Source: Pantoea sp. BAV 3049
GTDB taxonomy: Bacteria; Pseudomonadota; Gammaproteobacteria; Enterobacterales; Enterobacteriaceae
Direction: 5' to 3'
Assembly: GCF_009765445.1 (NCBI RefSeq)
Contig: NZ_WHOY01000031.1
Coordinates: 2,144,782-2,208,781, forward strand
DNA length: 64,000 nucleotides
Each line of letters starts with the position of its first letter. Within the stretch, counting starts at the first letter, position 1. The translations under genes and the position numbers were made by a program. Positions 11,978-22,051 of this stretch are shown in pieces. A model generated the notes under the pieces. It was not told the origin of the DNA. It ran no database searches and worked only from the letters and a program-made list of their open reading frames with translations.

Positions 11978-13327
11978 TTAAACCACCCAATGTGGCAGAC
12001 GAAGCGTCAGTTCCAGCCCGCCATCCTTCCCGTTGACGGCACTCACTTCTCCCTGATGAGCCAGCAATACCTTACGGACAATTGATAACCCCAGCCCGTA
12101 ACCTTTTCCGGAAAGTGGCGAATTGACCCGCACAAAAGGGTCAAAAATACTGGAAAGTTTATCGGCATCCACGCCCGGCCCCTGGTCGCTGACGCTGATG
12201 GTCAGCCAGCCATTTTCCTGACGCAGTGAGATTTTCACCTGCTGCCCCTGCCGGGAAAAACGCAGGGCGTTACGCACCACGTTCTCTACCGCCGAGCGAA
12301 TTAAATTCGCTTCCCCTTTGACCGTGTAGTCCGTGTTTTTATCGGCAAAAAGCAGAATTTCCACACCCGGGATTTGCGCTTCATAACGGGCATCGTTGGC
12401 GACGGCTTCCAGCAGGCCAAGCAGATCGAAATACTGTTCATCCGGCAGGGTCTGGTGTTCGGTGCGCGACAGGGTCAGTAGCTCACCGATCATTTTATCC
12501 AGCCTGCGGGCTTCTTCATCAATGCGATCCAGCGACTGTCCAACCGACTCTGGCGTCTGCCTTGCCAATCCGGTTGCCAGCTGAAGGCGGGCAAGCGGCG
12601 AACGCAGCTCATGGGAGACATCATGCAACAGCTCTTCACGCGCTTTCACCAGCACCGAAAGACGCTCCACCATGGAATCAAAATCCTGTGCCACTACTGA
12701 CAGCTCGTCGTGACGGCGGCGCATCTGCGGGAACAGGCGCACTGAGAGATCGCCCTTTGACACGCGATCGAACCCTGCACGCAGTTGGCGCATCGGTCTG
12801 GTCAGGTTCCACGCGAGGAACAGGCTGAACAACAGTCCCCCTCCCCCGCCGATAAACAGAAACGGCTCCGGCACGTTCAGGAAGCTGCGACGTGGGCCAC
12901 CCATTTTGCTGTCCTCACGCAGGCCCTGCACGTCATAGCGTAACTGGTATTGCAAACCATCGGCGCCCGTCACCCATTCAATCACCTCTTTGGGGAATTC
13001 GCCGGGCCGTAAGTCCCGGTCGAGGTCACCACGCGGCAGTTCCTGAGGCGGTTTCTGCATCAGCTGGACCGAAAAAAAGCGGCGGTCGCTCTGGGACCAG
13101 TCCGCCATCATATCATTCAGCGCATCCATCCCTCCCCGCTGCAGGACGGAAACGGCCGAGGTCATCTGCAGATTGACAATGCGGCGTGCCGTCAGGTTTT
13201 CCGGCGGCTCATGATGTTTGCCATACAGCTGGAAGCCGAGCCATAACAGCTGGCTCATGATCAGAAACGTCAGCCAGAATCCCAGCAGGATTTTCCAGAA
13301 CAGAAAACCACGAAATCCTGCTTTCAT
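11978..13327 (-). CDS. CpxA-like sensor histidine kinase
   Basis: A 449-residue membrane sensor kinase. TM1 is near residues 9-33, followed by a periplasmic domain of about 115 residues, TM2 near 155-174 and a HAMP domain to about 226. The DHp domain carries His239 in LLHDVSHELRSPLARLQ, a CpxA-type H box. The HATPase domain has N, G1 (SDQGPGVD) and G2 (GKGYGLGLSIV) boxes. Its start overlaps the response-regulator stop by four bases (ATGA), so the two are translationally coupled. It is not at this site in E. coli. The signal is unknown; resemblance to CpxA is in the kinase core only. Confidence 0.85.
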   Translation of the reverse strand: MKAGFRGFLFWKILLGFWLTFLIMSQLLWLGFQLYGKHHEPPENLTARRIVNLQMTSAVSVLQRGGMDALNDMMADWSQSDRRFFSVQLMQKPPQELPRGDLDRDLRPGEFPKEVIEWVTGADGLQYQLRYDVQGLREDSKMGGPRRSFLNVPEPFLFIGGGGGLLFSLFLAWNLTRPMRQLRAGFDRVSKGDLSVRLFPQMRRRHDELSVVAQDFDSMVERLSVLVKAREELLHDVSHELRSPLARLQLATGLARQTPESVGQSLDRIDEEARRLDKMIGELLTLSRTEHQTLPDEQYFDLLGLLEAVANDARYEAQIPGVEILLFADKNTDYTVKGEANLIRSAVENVVRNALRFSRQGQQVKISLRQENGWLTISVSDQGPGVDADKLSSIFDPFVRVNSPLSGKGYGLGLSIVRKVLLAHQGEVSAVNGKDGGLELTLRLPHWVV

Positions 13328-14004
13328 CGAATGCGATAGCCTATGCTGCGCACCGTTTCAATGGTGATGGTGTCGCTGGTCAGTGCGGCCAGCTTCTGGC
13401 GGATATTGCTGATGTGTACGTCCACGCTACGATCGTAAGCTTCACGCGGGCGGCCCAGTCCTTTTTCCGACAGCTCATCTTTTGACACCACGCGATCGGG
13501 TGAGCGCAGCAGCAGATCCAGCAGATTAAACTCGGAGGCGGTTAAGTCGAAGGGCCGCTTTTTCCACTCGCTGATGCGGGTGGCCGGATTCAGGGTCAGT
13601 TCTCCCCAGCAGGCCAGTTCTTTGCTCTCAACAATCACCGGCTGCTCTTCAACGCGGCGCAGCACGGCACGCAGACGAGCCACCAGTTCACGCGGGTAAC
13701 ACGGTTTGGGCACGTAGTCATCCGCGCCCATTTCCAGCCCGATTACGCGGTCGATATTATCGCCTTTAGCCGTGAGCATAATCACCGGCAAGCGGCAGTT
13801 CTGGCGCACCTGTCGCAGCACGTCAATGCCGCTCATGTCCGGCAGCATGATGTCCAGAATCATCGCGCTGTATTCGCCCGACATGGCTCCCTCAATCCCT
13901 GCCTTGCCGCTCAGTACCAGCGTGGCATCAAACCCTTCGGCTATCAGATACTGGCTGAGCATGGTGCCCAGCTCCAGATCGTCATCGACCAGTAAAATTT
14001 TCAT
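13324..14004 (-). CDS. OmpR/PhoB-family response regulator
   Basis: A 226-residue response regulator. The receiver domain occupies residues 1-115, with acidic residues Asp7-Asp9, phosphoacceptor Asp51 (MILDIMLPDMSG) and Lys101 near GADDYVPKPC. The C-terminal winged helix of the OmpR/PhoB type spans about 128-224 (DLTASEFNLLDLLLRSP, then GRPREAYDRSVDVHISNIRQ). I start at the ATG at 14004 (MKILLVDDD); a TTG two codons upstream is less likely. It is the first gene of a pair with the overlapping kinase gene, possibly with the GntR gene as third member. The paralogue resembles CpxR. Confidence 0.87.
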   Translation of the reverse strand: MKILLVDDDLELGTMLSQYLIAEGFDATLVLSGKAGIEGAMSGEYSAMILDIMLPDMSGIDVLRQVRQNCRLPVIMLTAKGDNIDRVIGLEMGADDYVPKPCYPRELVARLRAVLRRVEEQPVIVESKELACWGELTLNPATRISEWKKRPFDLTASEFNLLDLLLRSPDRVVSKDELSEKGLGRPREAYDRSVDVHISNIRQKLAALTSDTITIETVRSIGYRIR

Positions 14005-14120
14005 GCGCAATCTCTCAGTGAAGTAGCCGCTATTTTCACCCGGCGCGGGAAGATTCGCAGCCTGTTTTACCTAATCCTTACAGTGCAGGAATTAGCCTTC
14101 ATCTCCTGATGAATTAAGCT

Positions 14121-15002
14121 TCAACCCTGGTAAACGCCAGTCGATAAATAACGATCTCCGCGATCGCAAATTATTGCCACAATAATGCTGCCGGGCTGCT
14201 CCTGCGCTATCTGTATGGCTCCCGCGACCGCACCACCTGAACTGACGCCGCAGAAAATACCCTCACGCTGAGCCAGCAACCGCATGGTTTCCTCTGCTGT
14301 TGCCTGGCTCATATCAATCACCCGGTCCACCAGCTCAGGGCGGTAAATGCCCGGCAGATAGGCGACGGGCCAGCGGCGGATCCCTGGAATGCTGCTGCCT
14401 TCGTCGGGCTGCAGGCCAACGATTTGCACCCTGTCGCTCTGCTCTTTCAGATAGCGTCCCACACCGGTGATAGTGCCGGTTGTCCCCATGCTGGAGACAA
14501 AGTGCGTCAGCTTACCGGCCGACTGCTGCCAGATTTCCGGCCCAGTGGAGAGGTAATGGCCCAGCGGATTATCGGGATTGTTGAACTGGTCCAGCACTTT
14601 ACCTTCGCCACGCGCCTGCATCTCTTTTGCCAGGTCGCGGGAGCCTTCCATCCCCAGTTCACGACTGACGAGGATCAGTTCGGCACCGTAGGCGCGCATT
14701 GCCGCCTGGCGCTCGATACTCATATTCTCCGGCATCAGCAGCTTCAGGGTATACCCTTTCATTGCCGCAATCATCGCCAGCGCGATACCGGTATTGCCAC
14801 TTGTTGCTTCGATCAGCACGTCGCCCGGCTGGATCTCACCGCGCTGCTCGGCTTGCTGTATCATCGACAAAGCGGCGCGATCTTTCACCGAACCGGCGGG
14901 ATTATTCCCTTCAAGCTTCAGCCAGATTTCACTGCAGGATGGCGCAAGCCGCTGCAATTTGATCAGCGGCGTGTTACCGATGGTGTTTTCAAGCGTTGTC
15001 AC
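14121..15002 (-). CDS. cysM: Cysteine synthase B
   Basis: A 293-residue PLP enzyme, O-acetylserine sulfhydrylase B, which in enterobacteria can also use thiosulfate to make S-sulfocysteine. PLP is bound by Lys40 in NNPAGSVKDRAAL, and the loop ATSGNTG follows at about 68-74. The start is GTG at 15002, preceded by CCAGGAAAA on the coding strand. The protein ends at TGVYQG, about ten residues shorter at the C-terminus than the 303-residue E. coli enzyme. It follows cysPTWA on the same strand, beyond a terminator. Confidence 0.95.
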   Translation of the reverse strand: MTTLENTIGNTPLIKLQRLAPSCSEIWLKLEGNNPAGSVKDRAALSMIQQAEQRGEIQPGDVLIEATSGNTGIALAMIAAMKGYTLKLLMPENMSIERQAAMRAYGAELILVSRELGMEGSRDLAKEMQARGEGKVLDQFNNPDNPLGHYLSTGPEIWQQSAGKLTHFVSSMGTTGTITGVGRYLKEQSDRVQIVGLQPDEGSSIPGIRRWPVAYLPGIYRPELVDRVIDMSQATAEETMRLLAQREGIFCGVSSGGAVAGAIQIAQEQPGSIIVAIICDRGDRYLSTGVYQG

Positions 15003-15037
15003 AGTGTGATTTTCCTGGAAGGAGCCAAAGCGCTGGC

Positions 15038-15063
15038 AAAAAAAAGGTCAGGCAAGCCTGACC
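15038..15063 (-). terminator. cysPTWA terminator upstream of cysM
   Basis: A perfect 8-base stem, GGTCAGGC/GCCTGACC, with an AA loop is followed on the minus strand by eight T residues. It lies between the cysA stop and the cysM start, so cysM would depend on readthrough or its own start site. Confidence 0.85.
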
Positions 15064-15081
15064 CTGTTCCGGTAGAAAATA

Positions 15082-16170
15082 TCAGGCACTTTGCGCAAAG
15101 GCAACCTGTCGCAGCGGCGTTTCACCTTGGTACAGGCGCGCCTGCTGCAGACCAACAAACAGGCGCTCACCGCGGATCGGCGCAGTCTGCTCGCCGTCCA
15201 TTACCAGCGTGACCGGTTCCTGGCCCCAGCCTGCCGGTTGCACCACCATCTGCCAGTAGTGTCCGCGCGGGCTGACTTCCAGCACCTGCACCGGCAGCGG
15301 CGTCTCCAGGCTGCTCTGGCGGCTGACGTCAAGTTCCCACGGACGCAGGAACAGCTCAACCGGCCCCTGGTGTGCCGGCGTGTAGCCCAGCGGCCAGTGA
15401 TGAGCACCAACGTGGAACTGCGAGCCGTTCACTTCGCCATCGAAACGGTTCACTTCACCGAGGAACTCCAGCACAAAACGGGTGGCTGGTTCACGCCAGA
15501 CTTCATCCGGCGTGCCTACCTGTTCGATATTGCCCTGACTCATCACCACCACGCGATCGGCCACTTCCATCGCCTCTTCCTGGTCATGGGTCACAAATAC
15601 GCTGGTGAATTTCAGCTCTTCATGGAGCTGACGCAACCAGCGGCGCAGCTCTTTACGCACCTGAGCATCAAGCGCACCGAACGGCTCATCCAGCAGCAAG
15701 ATTTGCGGTTCCACCGCCAGCGCACGGGCCAGCGCCACCCGCTGCTTCTGGCCACCAGACAGCTGTGCCGGAAAGCGGCCAGCCAGATGGCTGAGCTGCA
15801 CCATCTCCAGCAGACGGGTCACTCTCTCTTTGATCGCTGCGGCAGAAGGACGCTCTCGGCGCGGCAGCACGGTCAGGCCGAAGGCGATGTTTTCGAACAC
15901 CGTCATATGACGGAACAGCGCATAGTGCTGGAAAACGAAACCAACCTGACGGTCCCGGGCATGCACCTGAGTCACGTCTTTGCCGTGGAAGCTGAGGCGA
16001 CCGCTGTTCTGGCTTTCCAGTCCCGCGATAATGCGCAGCAATGTGGTTTTCCCGGAGCCGGACGGCCCCAGCAGCGCCACCATCTGACCAGAAGGGATAT
16101 CCAGTGAAATATCGTTCAGCACCGTGGTCCGGCCGAAAGATTTGTTAATTTTACCGATTTCAATGCTCAT
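15082..16170 (-). CDS. cysA: Sulfate/thiosulfate ABC transporter ATP-binding protein
   Basis: A 362-residue ATPase that energises the CysTW sulfate/thiosulfate importer. Walker A is GPSGSGKTT near residues 35-43. The Q-loop is in [11 protein letters not shown], the signature is [15 protein letters not shown], Walker B is [12 protein letters not shown], and a TOBE-like C-terminal domain follows. I start at the ATG at 16170 ([14 protein letters not shown]), which fits E. coli CysA (365 residues) and overlaps the cysW stop by one base (TAATG). A longer frame to 16218 would lie inside cysW. Confidence 0.97.
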   Translation of the reverse strand: MSIEIGKINKSFGRTTVLNDISLDIPSGQMVALLGPSGSGKTTLLRIIAGLESQNSGRLSFHGKDVTQVHARDRQVGFVFQHYALFRHMTVFENIAFGLTVLPRRERPSAAAIKERVTRLLEMVQLSHLAGRFPAQLSGGQKQRVALARALAVEPQILLLDEPFGALDAQVRKELRRWLRQLHEELKFTSVFVTHDQEEAMEVADRVVVMSQGNIEQVGTPDEVWREPATRFVLEFLGEVNRFDGEVNGSQFHVGAHHWPLGYTPAHQGPVELFLRPWELDVSRQSSLETPLPVQVLEVSPRGHYWQMVVQPAGWGQEPVTLVMDGEQTAPIRGERLFVGLQQARLYQGETPLRQVAFAQSA

Positions 16171-17033
16171 TATTCCCCCTCCTGTTGCAAACGGACATCC
16201 TGGCGTTCTAAACGCCATTGCAGTGCGCTTTTCAGAAACAGTGTGACAACTGCCATCAGAGTCAGCAAGCCCGCAGCGGTAAATGCGCCCACGGTGTTGT
16301 AATCCTGATGCAGCAATTCAACTTGTAATGGCAGCGTGTAAGTCTCGCCGCGAATCGATCCCGATACCACCGAGACCGCACCAAATTCACCAATTGCGCG
16401 GGCATTGGTCAGCACCAGCCCGTACAGCAACGCCCAGCGGATGTTTGGCAGAGTGACACGCCAGAACATCTTCCAGCCGGAAGCCCCCAGCAGCACGGCG
16501 GCTTCATCTTCGTTGCTGCCCTGGCTGAGCATCACCGGCACCAGCTCACGTACCACAAACGGACAGGTGACAAAAATGGTCACCATCGCCATGCCCGGCC
16601 AGGAGAACATCAGCTGAATGTTATGGGCATCCAGCCAGCCGCCGGCAGGGCCGTTGACGCCCCAGAACAGCAGATACATCAGCCCTGCCACCACCGGCGA
16701 CACGGCAAAAGGAATATCAAACAGCGTCAGCAGCAACTGGCGACCCGGGAAGGTAAAGCGCGTCACCAGCCAGGCCAGCAGCGTACCAAACACCAGGTTT
16801 ACCGGTACGGTAATCAGTGCCATCAGCACCGTCATCCCGATCGAATGCAGCATATCGCCATCTTTCAGGTTGCTAAACATCGCGCCAATGCCATCGGCAA
16901 AGGCACTGGCGAAAATGGCAATCATCGGCACGACCAGCAGACCAAAGGAGATCAGTATCCCGAGCGTTATCAGGATCCACTTGCTCCAGTTGGGGCGGCT
17001 GCGTAAGCCTTTCAGTTCGGTAACGTCAGCCAT
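16170..17033 (-). CDS. cysW: Sulfate/thiosulfate ABC transporter permease CysW
   Basis: A 287-residue inner-membrane permease subunit with about six membrane segments. The cytoplasmic EAA loop ([26 protein letters not shown] region, near 200-225) contacts the ATPase. Conserved family stretches include [21 protein letters not shown]. Both ends overlap neighbours by one base in TAATG junctions (cysT upstream, cysA downstream), a tightly coupled operon arrangement identical in order to E. coli. Confidence 0.96.
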   Translation of the reverse strand: MADVTELKGLRSRPNWSKWILITLGILISFGLLVVPMIAIFASAFADGIGAMFSNLKDGDMLHSIGMTVLMALITVPVNLVFGTLLAWLVTRFTFPGRQLLLTLFDIPFAVSPVVAGLMYLLFWGVNGPAGGWLDAHNIQLMFSWPGMAMVTIFVTCPFVVRELVPVMLSQGSNEDEAAVLLGASGWKMFWRVTLPNIRWALLYGLVLTNARAIGEFGAVSVVSGSIRGETYTLPLQVELLHQDYNTVGAFTAAGLLTLMAVVTLFLKSALQWRLERQDVRLQQEGE

Positions 17034-17866
17034 TAGTGACCTCCCAGACGACGGCCAAAGCGGCTCTGTAAGGTGTTAATCGCAAACAGCAGGATCAGCG
17101 AGGCGGCCAGGATCACCGAAGCGATGGCGCTGGCGGCCGGATAGTCGAACTCCTGCAGGCGCACAAAAATCATCAGTGAAGTCACCTCCGTTTTCCAGGC
17201 TATGTTACCGGCGATAAAGATCACCGCGCCAAACTCGCCAATGCTGCGGGTGAATGACAGCGCCGTTCCTGCCAGCAGGGCCGGAGCCACTTCCGGCAGC
17301 ACCACACGCCGGAAGCTCTGAAACGGGCTGGCTCCAAGAGTTTCAGCTGCTTCTTCGTATTCCGGTCCCAGCTCTTCCAGTACCGGCTGCACGGTGCGCA
17401 CCACAAAAGGAATGCTGGTGAACGCCATTGCCACGGCAATCCCGAGCCAGGTGTAAGAAACTTTGATATCAAACTGCGCCAGCCACTGACCGTACCACCC
17501 GTTAACGGAGAACAGCCCTGCCAGCGTCAGGCCCGCTACGGCAGTGGGCAGCGCAAAAGGCAGGTCCATCAGACCGTCCAGCAGCGCGCGGCCGGGGAAA
17601 CGGTAGCGCGTGAGGATCCAGGCCATCAGCAAGCCGAAAAACGCATTGAAGACTGACGCCACGCCCGCCGACAGCAGGGTGACTTTATAGGCCGCAACCA
17701 TCTGCGGATTGGTCACCACTTCCCAGTACTGTGCCAGGGTCATGTTTGACAACTGCATCAGCAGCGCGCTGATCGGCAGTAACAGGATCAAACAGGTGAA
17801 AAACAGGCTGCTGCCAAGGCTGATACCAAAGCCAGGCAACACGCGCTTACTCTTGGTGGCAAACAT
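17033..17866 (-). CDS. cysT: Sulfate/thiosulfate ABC transporter permease CysT
   Basis: A 277-residue permease (also named CysU) that pairs with CysW in the sulfate/thiosulfate importer. About six membrane segments are evident. The EAA motif is in YEEAAETLGASPFQSFRRVV. FTRSIGEFGAVIFIAGNI is the conserved segment near residue 208. It is linked to cysP and cysW by one-base overlaps. Confidence 0.96.
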   Translation of the reverse strand: MFATKSKRVLPGFGISLGSSLFFTCLILLLPISALLMQLSNMTLAQYWEVVTNPQMVAAYKVTLLSAGVASVFNAFFGLLMAWILTRYRFPGRALLDGLMDLPFALPTAVAGLTLAGLFSVNGWYGQWLAQFDIKVSYTWLGIAVAMAFTSIPFVVRTVQPVLEELGPEYEEAAETLGASPFQSFRRVVLPEVAPALLAGTALSFTRSIGEFGAVIFIAGNIAWKTEVTSLMIFVRLQEFDYPAASAIASVILAASLILLFAINTLQSRFGRRLGGH

Positions 17867-18882
17867 TACTGGTGTCCCGCTGCTAACAACTTATCCAGCT
17901 CGCCACCGCTGGCAAACTGGGTTTTCATTACCTGATCCCAGCTGCCAAAAGCCTCTTCGACGCGGAAAAGTTCGACCGGCGGGAAACGCTCTTTCTGCTG
18001 CGCCATCAGCTCAGGATTGTTCACGCGGTAGTAATATTGCGTGATGATCTTCTGGGCTTCCGGGCTGTAGAGATAGTTCAGGTAGGCTTTGGCCGCTTTC
18101 TCCGTGTGGTTAGCCGCGATATTTTTATCGATCCACGCCACCGGGAATTCGGCAAGAATGTTGATTGAAGGCACAACCACTTCGTAGCCGTCTTTGGCAT
18201 ACTGATTGCGGATGTTGTTCACTTCTGATTCAAAACTGATCAGCACATCGCCCTGCCCGCGCTCCACAAACGTCGTGGTAGCGCCACGGCCACCGGTGTC
18301 GAACACTTCGACGTTTTTCAGGAACTGGGTCATAAACTTTTCAGTTTTGGCTTTATCTTTGCCATCAGCTTTATCCGCTGCACCCCATGCGGCCAGATAG
18401 GTGTAACGACCGTTACCGGAGGTTTTCGGATTCGGGAAGACCAGTTTCACGTCGCTCCGGACCAGGTCGTCCCAGCTGTGAATTTTTTTTGGATTGCCCT
18501 TCCGCACCAGGAAAGCCATGGTGGAGTAAAACGGTGAGCTGTTATTCGGCAGGCGCTGCTGCCAGTCTGCCGGGATCAGATTGCCGCGATCGTGCAAAAT
18601 CTGCACGTCAGTCACCTGGTTGTAGGTCACCACATCCGCCTTCAGCCCCTGCAAAATCGCCAGCGCCTGTTTGGAAGAACCGGCATGTGACTGCCTGACC
18701 GTCAGCTTGTCGCCATTATTTTGAGCGGCCCACTGCTGTTCAAAAGGCGCATTCAGGGCGACAAACAGCTCGCGAGAGACGTCATAAGAGCTGTTGAGCA
18801 GCTCGGTAGCCTGAGCAGAACCGGCAAGAAGCACGGTAAAAGCCGCCCCACTGAGGAACTTTTTCATTATCGGTAACGTCAT
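17866..18882 (-). CDS. cysP: Thiosulfate-binding periplasmic protein CysP
   Basis: A 338-residue periplasmic binding protein that delivers thiosulfate (and sulfate) to CysTWA. A Sec signal peptide ends near ...[18 protein letters not shown]. The ligand-site regions [11 protein letters not shown] and [11 protein letters not shown] are conserved with E. coli CysP, which is also 338 residues. I chose the ATG at 18882, which has an AGGGTG ribosome site. A shorter ATG at 18867 (MKKFLSG) is possible; the TTG-started extension to 18924 is unlikely. It is the first gene of cysPTWA. Confidence 0.95.
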   Translation of the reverse strand: MTLPIMKKFLSGAAFTVLLAGSAQATELLNSSYDVSRELFVALNAPFEQQWAAQNNGDKLTVRQSHAGSSKQALAILQGLKADVVTYNQVTDVQILHDRGNLIPADWQQRLPNNSSPFYSTMAFLVRKGNPKKIHSWDDLVRSDVKLVFPNPKTSGNGRYTYLAAWGAADKADGKDKAKTEKFMTQFLKNVEVFDTGGRGATTTFVERGQGDVLISFESEVNNIRNQYAKDGYEVVVPSINILAEFPVAWIDKNIAANHTEKAAKAYLNYLYSPEAQKIITQYYYRVNNPELMAQQKERFPPVELFRVEEAFGSWDQVMKTQFASGGELDKLLAAGHQ

Positions 18883-18955
18883 TTTGCACCCTGAAAGACA
18901 GCCTGGCCCGCGGCCCAAGAGCAATCAGTTTATTTATAACCCCACTAAAAGCAGT

Positions 18956-18974
18956 AACGGTTTTATATACCGTT
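18956..18974 (-). promoter_or_regulatory. Palindrome in cysP promoter region, candidate CysB site
   Basis: AACGGT-N7-ACCGTT forms a 6-base inverted repeat around an AT core, 74-92 bases upstream of the cysP start. The surrounding 18930-19010 is AT-rich. CysB activates cysP in enterobacteria and binds AT-rich promoter DNA, so this is a plausible but unproven site. The remaining gap to yfeX (18975-19125) shows no gene I can support. Confidence 0.4.
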
Positions 18975-19125
18975 TGGTGATTTAGAAGTTTAAAAAGCTA
19001 TAAGCGAGTGGAATTGTTTATGCAGAAGACAGGAAATGATGCGTGAGTGATCATGAAGGCCTGCGGTCTGAAAAATACCTGTTAGCCGCAGTTTGGCATT
19101 GAAGCCGCCCTGCGGCATAAAACGA

Positions 19126-20022
19126 TTACAGCGCTGCCAGTTGCGCCAACGAGGGCGCATAGAAATAGCTGCCGCTGACTGGTTTAGTGAAGCGCAGCAT
19201 GGCATCGAACTTGCCGTCGGTTTCGCCAAACATGCTCAGCAGTTGCTGCTCAATGTTGTGCAGCGTGGCGCAATAGGCAAGGAAGAACAGGCCGTGGGTG
19301 CCGCTGGCGGTGCCGTAAGGCAGGCTCTGGCGCAGGATCTTCAGTCCTTTGCCGTTCTCTTTCAGGTCCACGCGGCTGACATGTGATGTCTCCGGGCGAT
19401 CTTCCCCTTCCAGCTCTTCATTGCTCTCTTTGGTGCGGCCAATGATCTGTTCCTGTTTATTCACCGCCATGCGGTTGAACATCTTCAGGTTATGCTCCCA
19501 TCGCTGGCTGAATACGTAACTGCCGCCCGCGTTCTCTCCATCAGCGATAATCGCCACGGCCTCACGCTGCTCACCCTGCGGGTTTTCAGTGCCGTCAACG
19601 AAACCGCTGAGATCGCGATCTTCCACCCAGCGAAAACCGTGAGTCTCTTCTGCAATGCGGATAGCGTCGCCAAACGCGCTGAGGGCAGCCTGCGCAACGC
19701 TGAAGTTTACGTCATGACGCAGCGACTGGATATGGATCAGCAGGTCACGTTGCGTGGCCGGTGCCATACCTTTGCCCATTGGCTGGAAATCTTTCAGCTC
19801 TGAAGGAGTACCCGCAGAGTTAAGGTCATGCCACACTGCGCTTCCGAAGGCCACCACTGCACCCAGTCCCGCATCGGGAAATTTTTGCTGAAGCTCGGCC
19901 AGCTGTAAAAGAAAAGCGTGCGTACCGCTACGCAGGCCAGCCATATCACCCTGAACAATTGCTTCGAGATAAATGGCAAAACGGCGGTGTTCTAACAAAA
20001 TGCCGCTCTGAATCTGGGACAT
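19126..20022 (-). CDS. yfeX: Dyp-type haem peroxidase YfeX
   Basis: A 298-residue DyP-type peroxidase, very close to E. coli YfeX in length. The diagnostic GxxDG motif is [11 protein letters not shown] near residues 147-157. The proximal haem histidine is the one in [11 protein letters not shown] near residue 180-190, and the distal Arg region [20 protein letters not shown] follows. It is a cytoplasmic enzyme using H2O2 on dyes or porphyrins; the physiological substrate is debated. It lies between cysP and yfeY, both on the same strand; the E. coli ucpA/mur genes are absent here. Confidence 0.93.
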   Translation of the reverse strand: MSQIQSGILLEHRRFAIYLEAIVQGDMAGLRSGTHAFLLQLAELQQKFPDAGLGAVVAFGSAVWHDLNSAGTPSELKDFQPMGKGMAPATQRDLLIHIQSLRHDVNFSVAQAALSAFGDAIRIAEETHGFRWVEDRDLSGFVDGTENPQGEQREAVAIIADGENAGGSYVFSQRWEHNLKMFNRMAVNKQEQIIGRTKESNEELEGEDRPETSHVSRVDLKENGKGLKILRQSLPYGTASGTHGLFFLAYCATLHNIEQQLLSMFGETDGKFDAMLRFTKPVSGSYFYAPSLAQLAAL

Positions 20023-20169
20023 TCGGGTCTTCTCCTGAGTATCTTTATCCCTGACGGGAACGGCTGCATATCATACCCGATGTTAGTGTGGCTATCTTGT
20101 CCGATCACAAAGATTAGGGGATTACTGGACGGATGTTGTCGGGCCGCCGGAAAGCGGCCCGGAGAGGAT

Positions 20170-20787
20170 TTACTTACGCCAGATTATTTTGCTGATGGTC
20201 CATTTTTTCAGCGTTTCATCGGACGGCAGCAGACCATCAGGACCGTGCCATTCGCCGCTGAACACGTAGCTGATATGCTGGCTGCCCGGCGCTTTACACT
20301 CCACGCCATCACGGTCGCTGCCTGTGCCTTTCTGACAGGAACCAAACGCCTTGCTGTAGAGGTCGCTGAAAGGCGTGCCGACTTTTTTGCCGTCAGCGGT
20401 GGGGAGGGTGCTGTCCGTGACGTCAATCCGGCTGACCGTCGCTTCGCCGGTCACTTCAACTTTAACCTGCTTTTCACTGACGGCCTGGAAGAAGGTCACC
20501 ACACCGCCGTTTTCGCCACGCATCCCTTTCCGCACGTTGTAATTTCCGCTCAGCCCATCGCTGATGGCTTCTTCGTTCATCGCGGTGCTGCCATTCACTT
20601 TGCCCACACCCTGCTCGGTCACTTTCAGAGAAGAGCCAAACCAGTGCCACGGTGCCAGGCTGGACCAGGAATAAGTCAGTGGATTCCACCAGGTGGCCCC
20701 TCTGTCAGATCCCGTGGAGGTGCCGGAACTGGCACAGCCGGCCAGCAGTAAAGCGGCGGCAATCGCTAACGGGCGAACAGTTTTCAT
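20170..20787 (-). CDS. yfeY: Lipoprotein YfeY (RpoE-regulated lipoprotein family)
   Basis: A 205-residue predicted outer-membrane lipoprotein. The signal ends in a lipobox, LLLAGC, with Cys about residue 17 from the ATG at 20787. That start has an ACAGGAG ribosome site, and a longer frame to 20811 is less likely. The E. coli counterpart is described as sigma-E dependent; I searched the upstream 128 bases by eye and found no convincing GGAACTT/TCTGA pair. The mature domain has conserved TWWNPLTYSWSSLAPWHWFG. The function is unknown. The gene lies between yfeX and yfeZ as in E. coli. Confidence 0.8.
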   Translation of the reverse strand: MKTVRPLAIAAALLLAGCASSGTSTGSDRGATWWNPLTYSWSSLAPWHWFGSSLKVTEQGVGKVNGSTAMNEEAISDGLSGNYNVRKGMRGENGGVVTFFQAVSEKQVKVEVTGEATVSRIDVTDSTLPTADGKKVGTPFSDLYSKAFGSCQKGTGSDRDGVECKAPGSQHISYVFSGEWHGPDGLLPSDETLKKWTISKIIWRK

Positions 20788-20915
20788 TACAACTCCTGTC
20801 ATAGTAGGCAAATTTTGTCCTCAGAATCCCTCAGGTTACTCCCAGCGAACGCATCTGCAACCTGAAGGATGAAAAGGTTATCGAACTGGTTGGAGTCCCG
20901 TTCCGGCAAAAAGTT

Positions 20916-21371
20916 TTATTCGCCATTCAGGTCCGGGCTAAAACAGTCTTTTAATCGGCGGCTCATTGTCAGGTAGGCAAGGCCCAGCAGGTCAAAAACG
21001 GTGACCAGAATCACCAGCGGCGAGTATTGATCGTCGCCCAGCCAGATCATGATGGCTTGCAGCAACACTATCGCCACCAGCGCCAGGCACAGCACCCAGT
21101 GCCATGCCTGCCACAGACGCGGCAGGCGCTGGCGATAACCGGTCAGCAGCAGCCCCAGCGTCGCAGGAATACCTAATCCCAGGCCAATCCAGAAAGCACG
21201 TGTGTCAGGATAAAACAGCGCCAGCAGCGTTGCGCCCTGCTGTTTGGAGGCGCCCGCCATCACAAACAGCACCCAGGTTCGGGCCTGTAACAGCAGAATT
21301 ATCCAGAAGCCCACCGGCAGCTTCAGCTGGCCACGGGCATCGTAATCATCGGGGGAATAAGTCAGGTTCAT
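20916..21371 (-). CDS. yfeZ: DUF2919 family inner-membrane protein YfeZ
   Basis: A 151-residue membrane protein of the DUF2919 family with four predicted membrane helices. YSPDDYDARGQLKLPVGFWIILLLQARTWVLFVMAGAS begins the protein and is strongly conserved with E. coli YfeZ, also 151 residues (only its first half is cited here as motif evidence). I start at the ATG at 21371; a GTG-started frame to 21410 is not supported by the family. The function is unknown. It is 47 bases from ypeA. Confidence 0.85.
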   Translation of the reverse strand: MNLTYSPDDYDARGQLKLPVGFWIILLLQARTWVLFVMAGASKQQGATLLALFYPDTRAFWIGLGLGIPATLGLLLTGYRQRLPRLWQAWHWVLCLALVAIVLLQAIMIWLGDDQYSPLVILVTVFDLLGLAYLTMSRRLKDCFSPDLNGE

Positions 21372-21418
21372 CAGCTCACAGGAGGGAAAAACCGGGCGAC
21401 GCTTCGCCACCCGGCCAG

Positions 21419-21844
21419 TTAATATTCGCGATCTTCAATCAGGCGTTTACCGAGCAGCACGCTGTCCTGCATTTCATAATCGAGCTTTTCGTAAAAGCCC
21501 AGCACCGCATCGTTTTCTTCACGCACCATCACGTGGATTTTCGGGCAGCCCCGCGCAATCAGCTTCTTCTCAAGCCGGTTAATCAGCGCATTGGCGAAGC
21601 CCCGCCCCTGGTAATCAGGGTGTACGCCCAGATAATAGGCCGATCCGCGATGCCCGTCGTAACCGCCCATCAGCGTGCCGACAATTTCACCGCCGACCAC
21701 CGCCACCAGGAACAGATCAGGATCGTGATTGAGCTTACGCTCAATGTCCATTTCAGGATCGTTCCACGGGCGTAACAAATCGCAACGCTCCCAGAGGGTG
21801 ATCACTTCTTCAAAATCGTCCTGGCTAAATACGCGGATTTCCAT
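21419..21844 (-). CDS. ypeA: GNAT family acetyltransferase YpeA
   Basis: A 141-residue GNAT acetyltransferase, equal in length to E. coli YpeA. The acetyl-CoA binding signature is [19 protein letters not shown] near residues 74-92. The C-terminal [14 protein letters not shown] segment is typical. The start is the ATG at 21844 ([11 protein letters not shown]); an upstream extension to 21868 lacks support. The substrate is not known. The gene is divergent from amiA. Confidence 0.88.
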   Translation of the reverse strand: MEIRVFSQDDFEEVITLWERCDLLRPWNDPEMDIERKLNHDPDLFLVAVVGGEIVGTLMGGYDGHRGSAYYLGVHPDYQGRGFANALINRLEKKLIARGCPKIHVMVREENDAVLGFYEKLDYEMQDSVLLGKRLIEDREY

Positions 21845-22051
21845 GGCGTTACCCCAGATGTTAACCACAATTTGCTGATTATCACGCTTTCCTTCGCCGG
21901 TGCAAGTCTCCGGGCGGATTAATAGCGAAAAAAGGCGACCTGTCCTGTTAGCGCGCTGAAATAAAAAGTAAAAAGTTGAAATAGTTCCCTTCTCGCCGCA
22001 GCACGATTGTTACGATATAACAATAAGCACTTTGTGCCCTGAGGAAGAGTA

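Noticed and set aside
14424..16107. Long plus-strand frames (262 and 338 codons) opposite cysM and cysA
   Set aside because: Both real genes on the minus strand show full catalytic motifs; the antisense frames show none.
18990..19229. A 79-codon minus-strand frame upstream of cysP
   Set aside because: It overlaps the 3' end of yfeX in another frame and has no ribosome site.
20788..20915. Sigma-E promoter for yfeY
   Set aside because: The family is described as RpoE-regulated, but no GGAACTT and TCTGA pair with 15-17 base spacing was found; GTAACCT with TCTGA is only seven bases apart.
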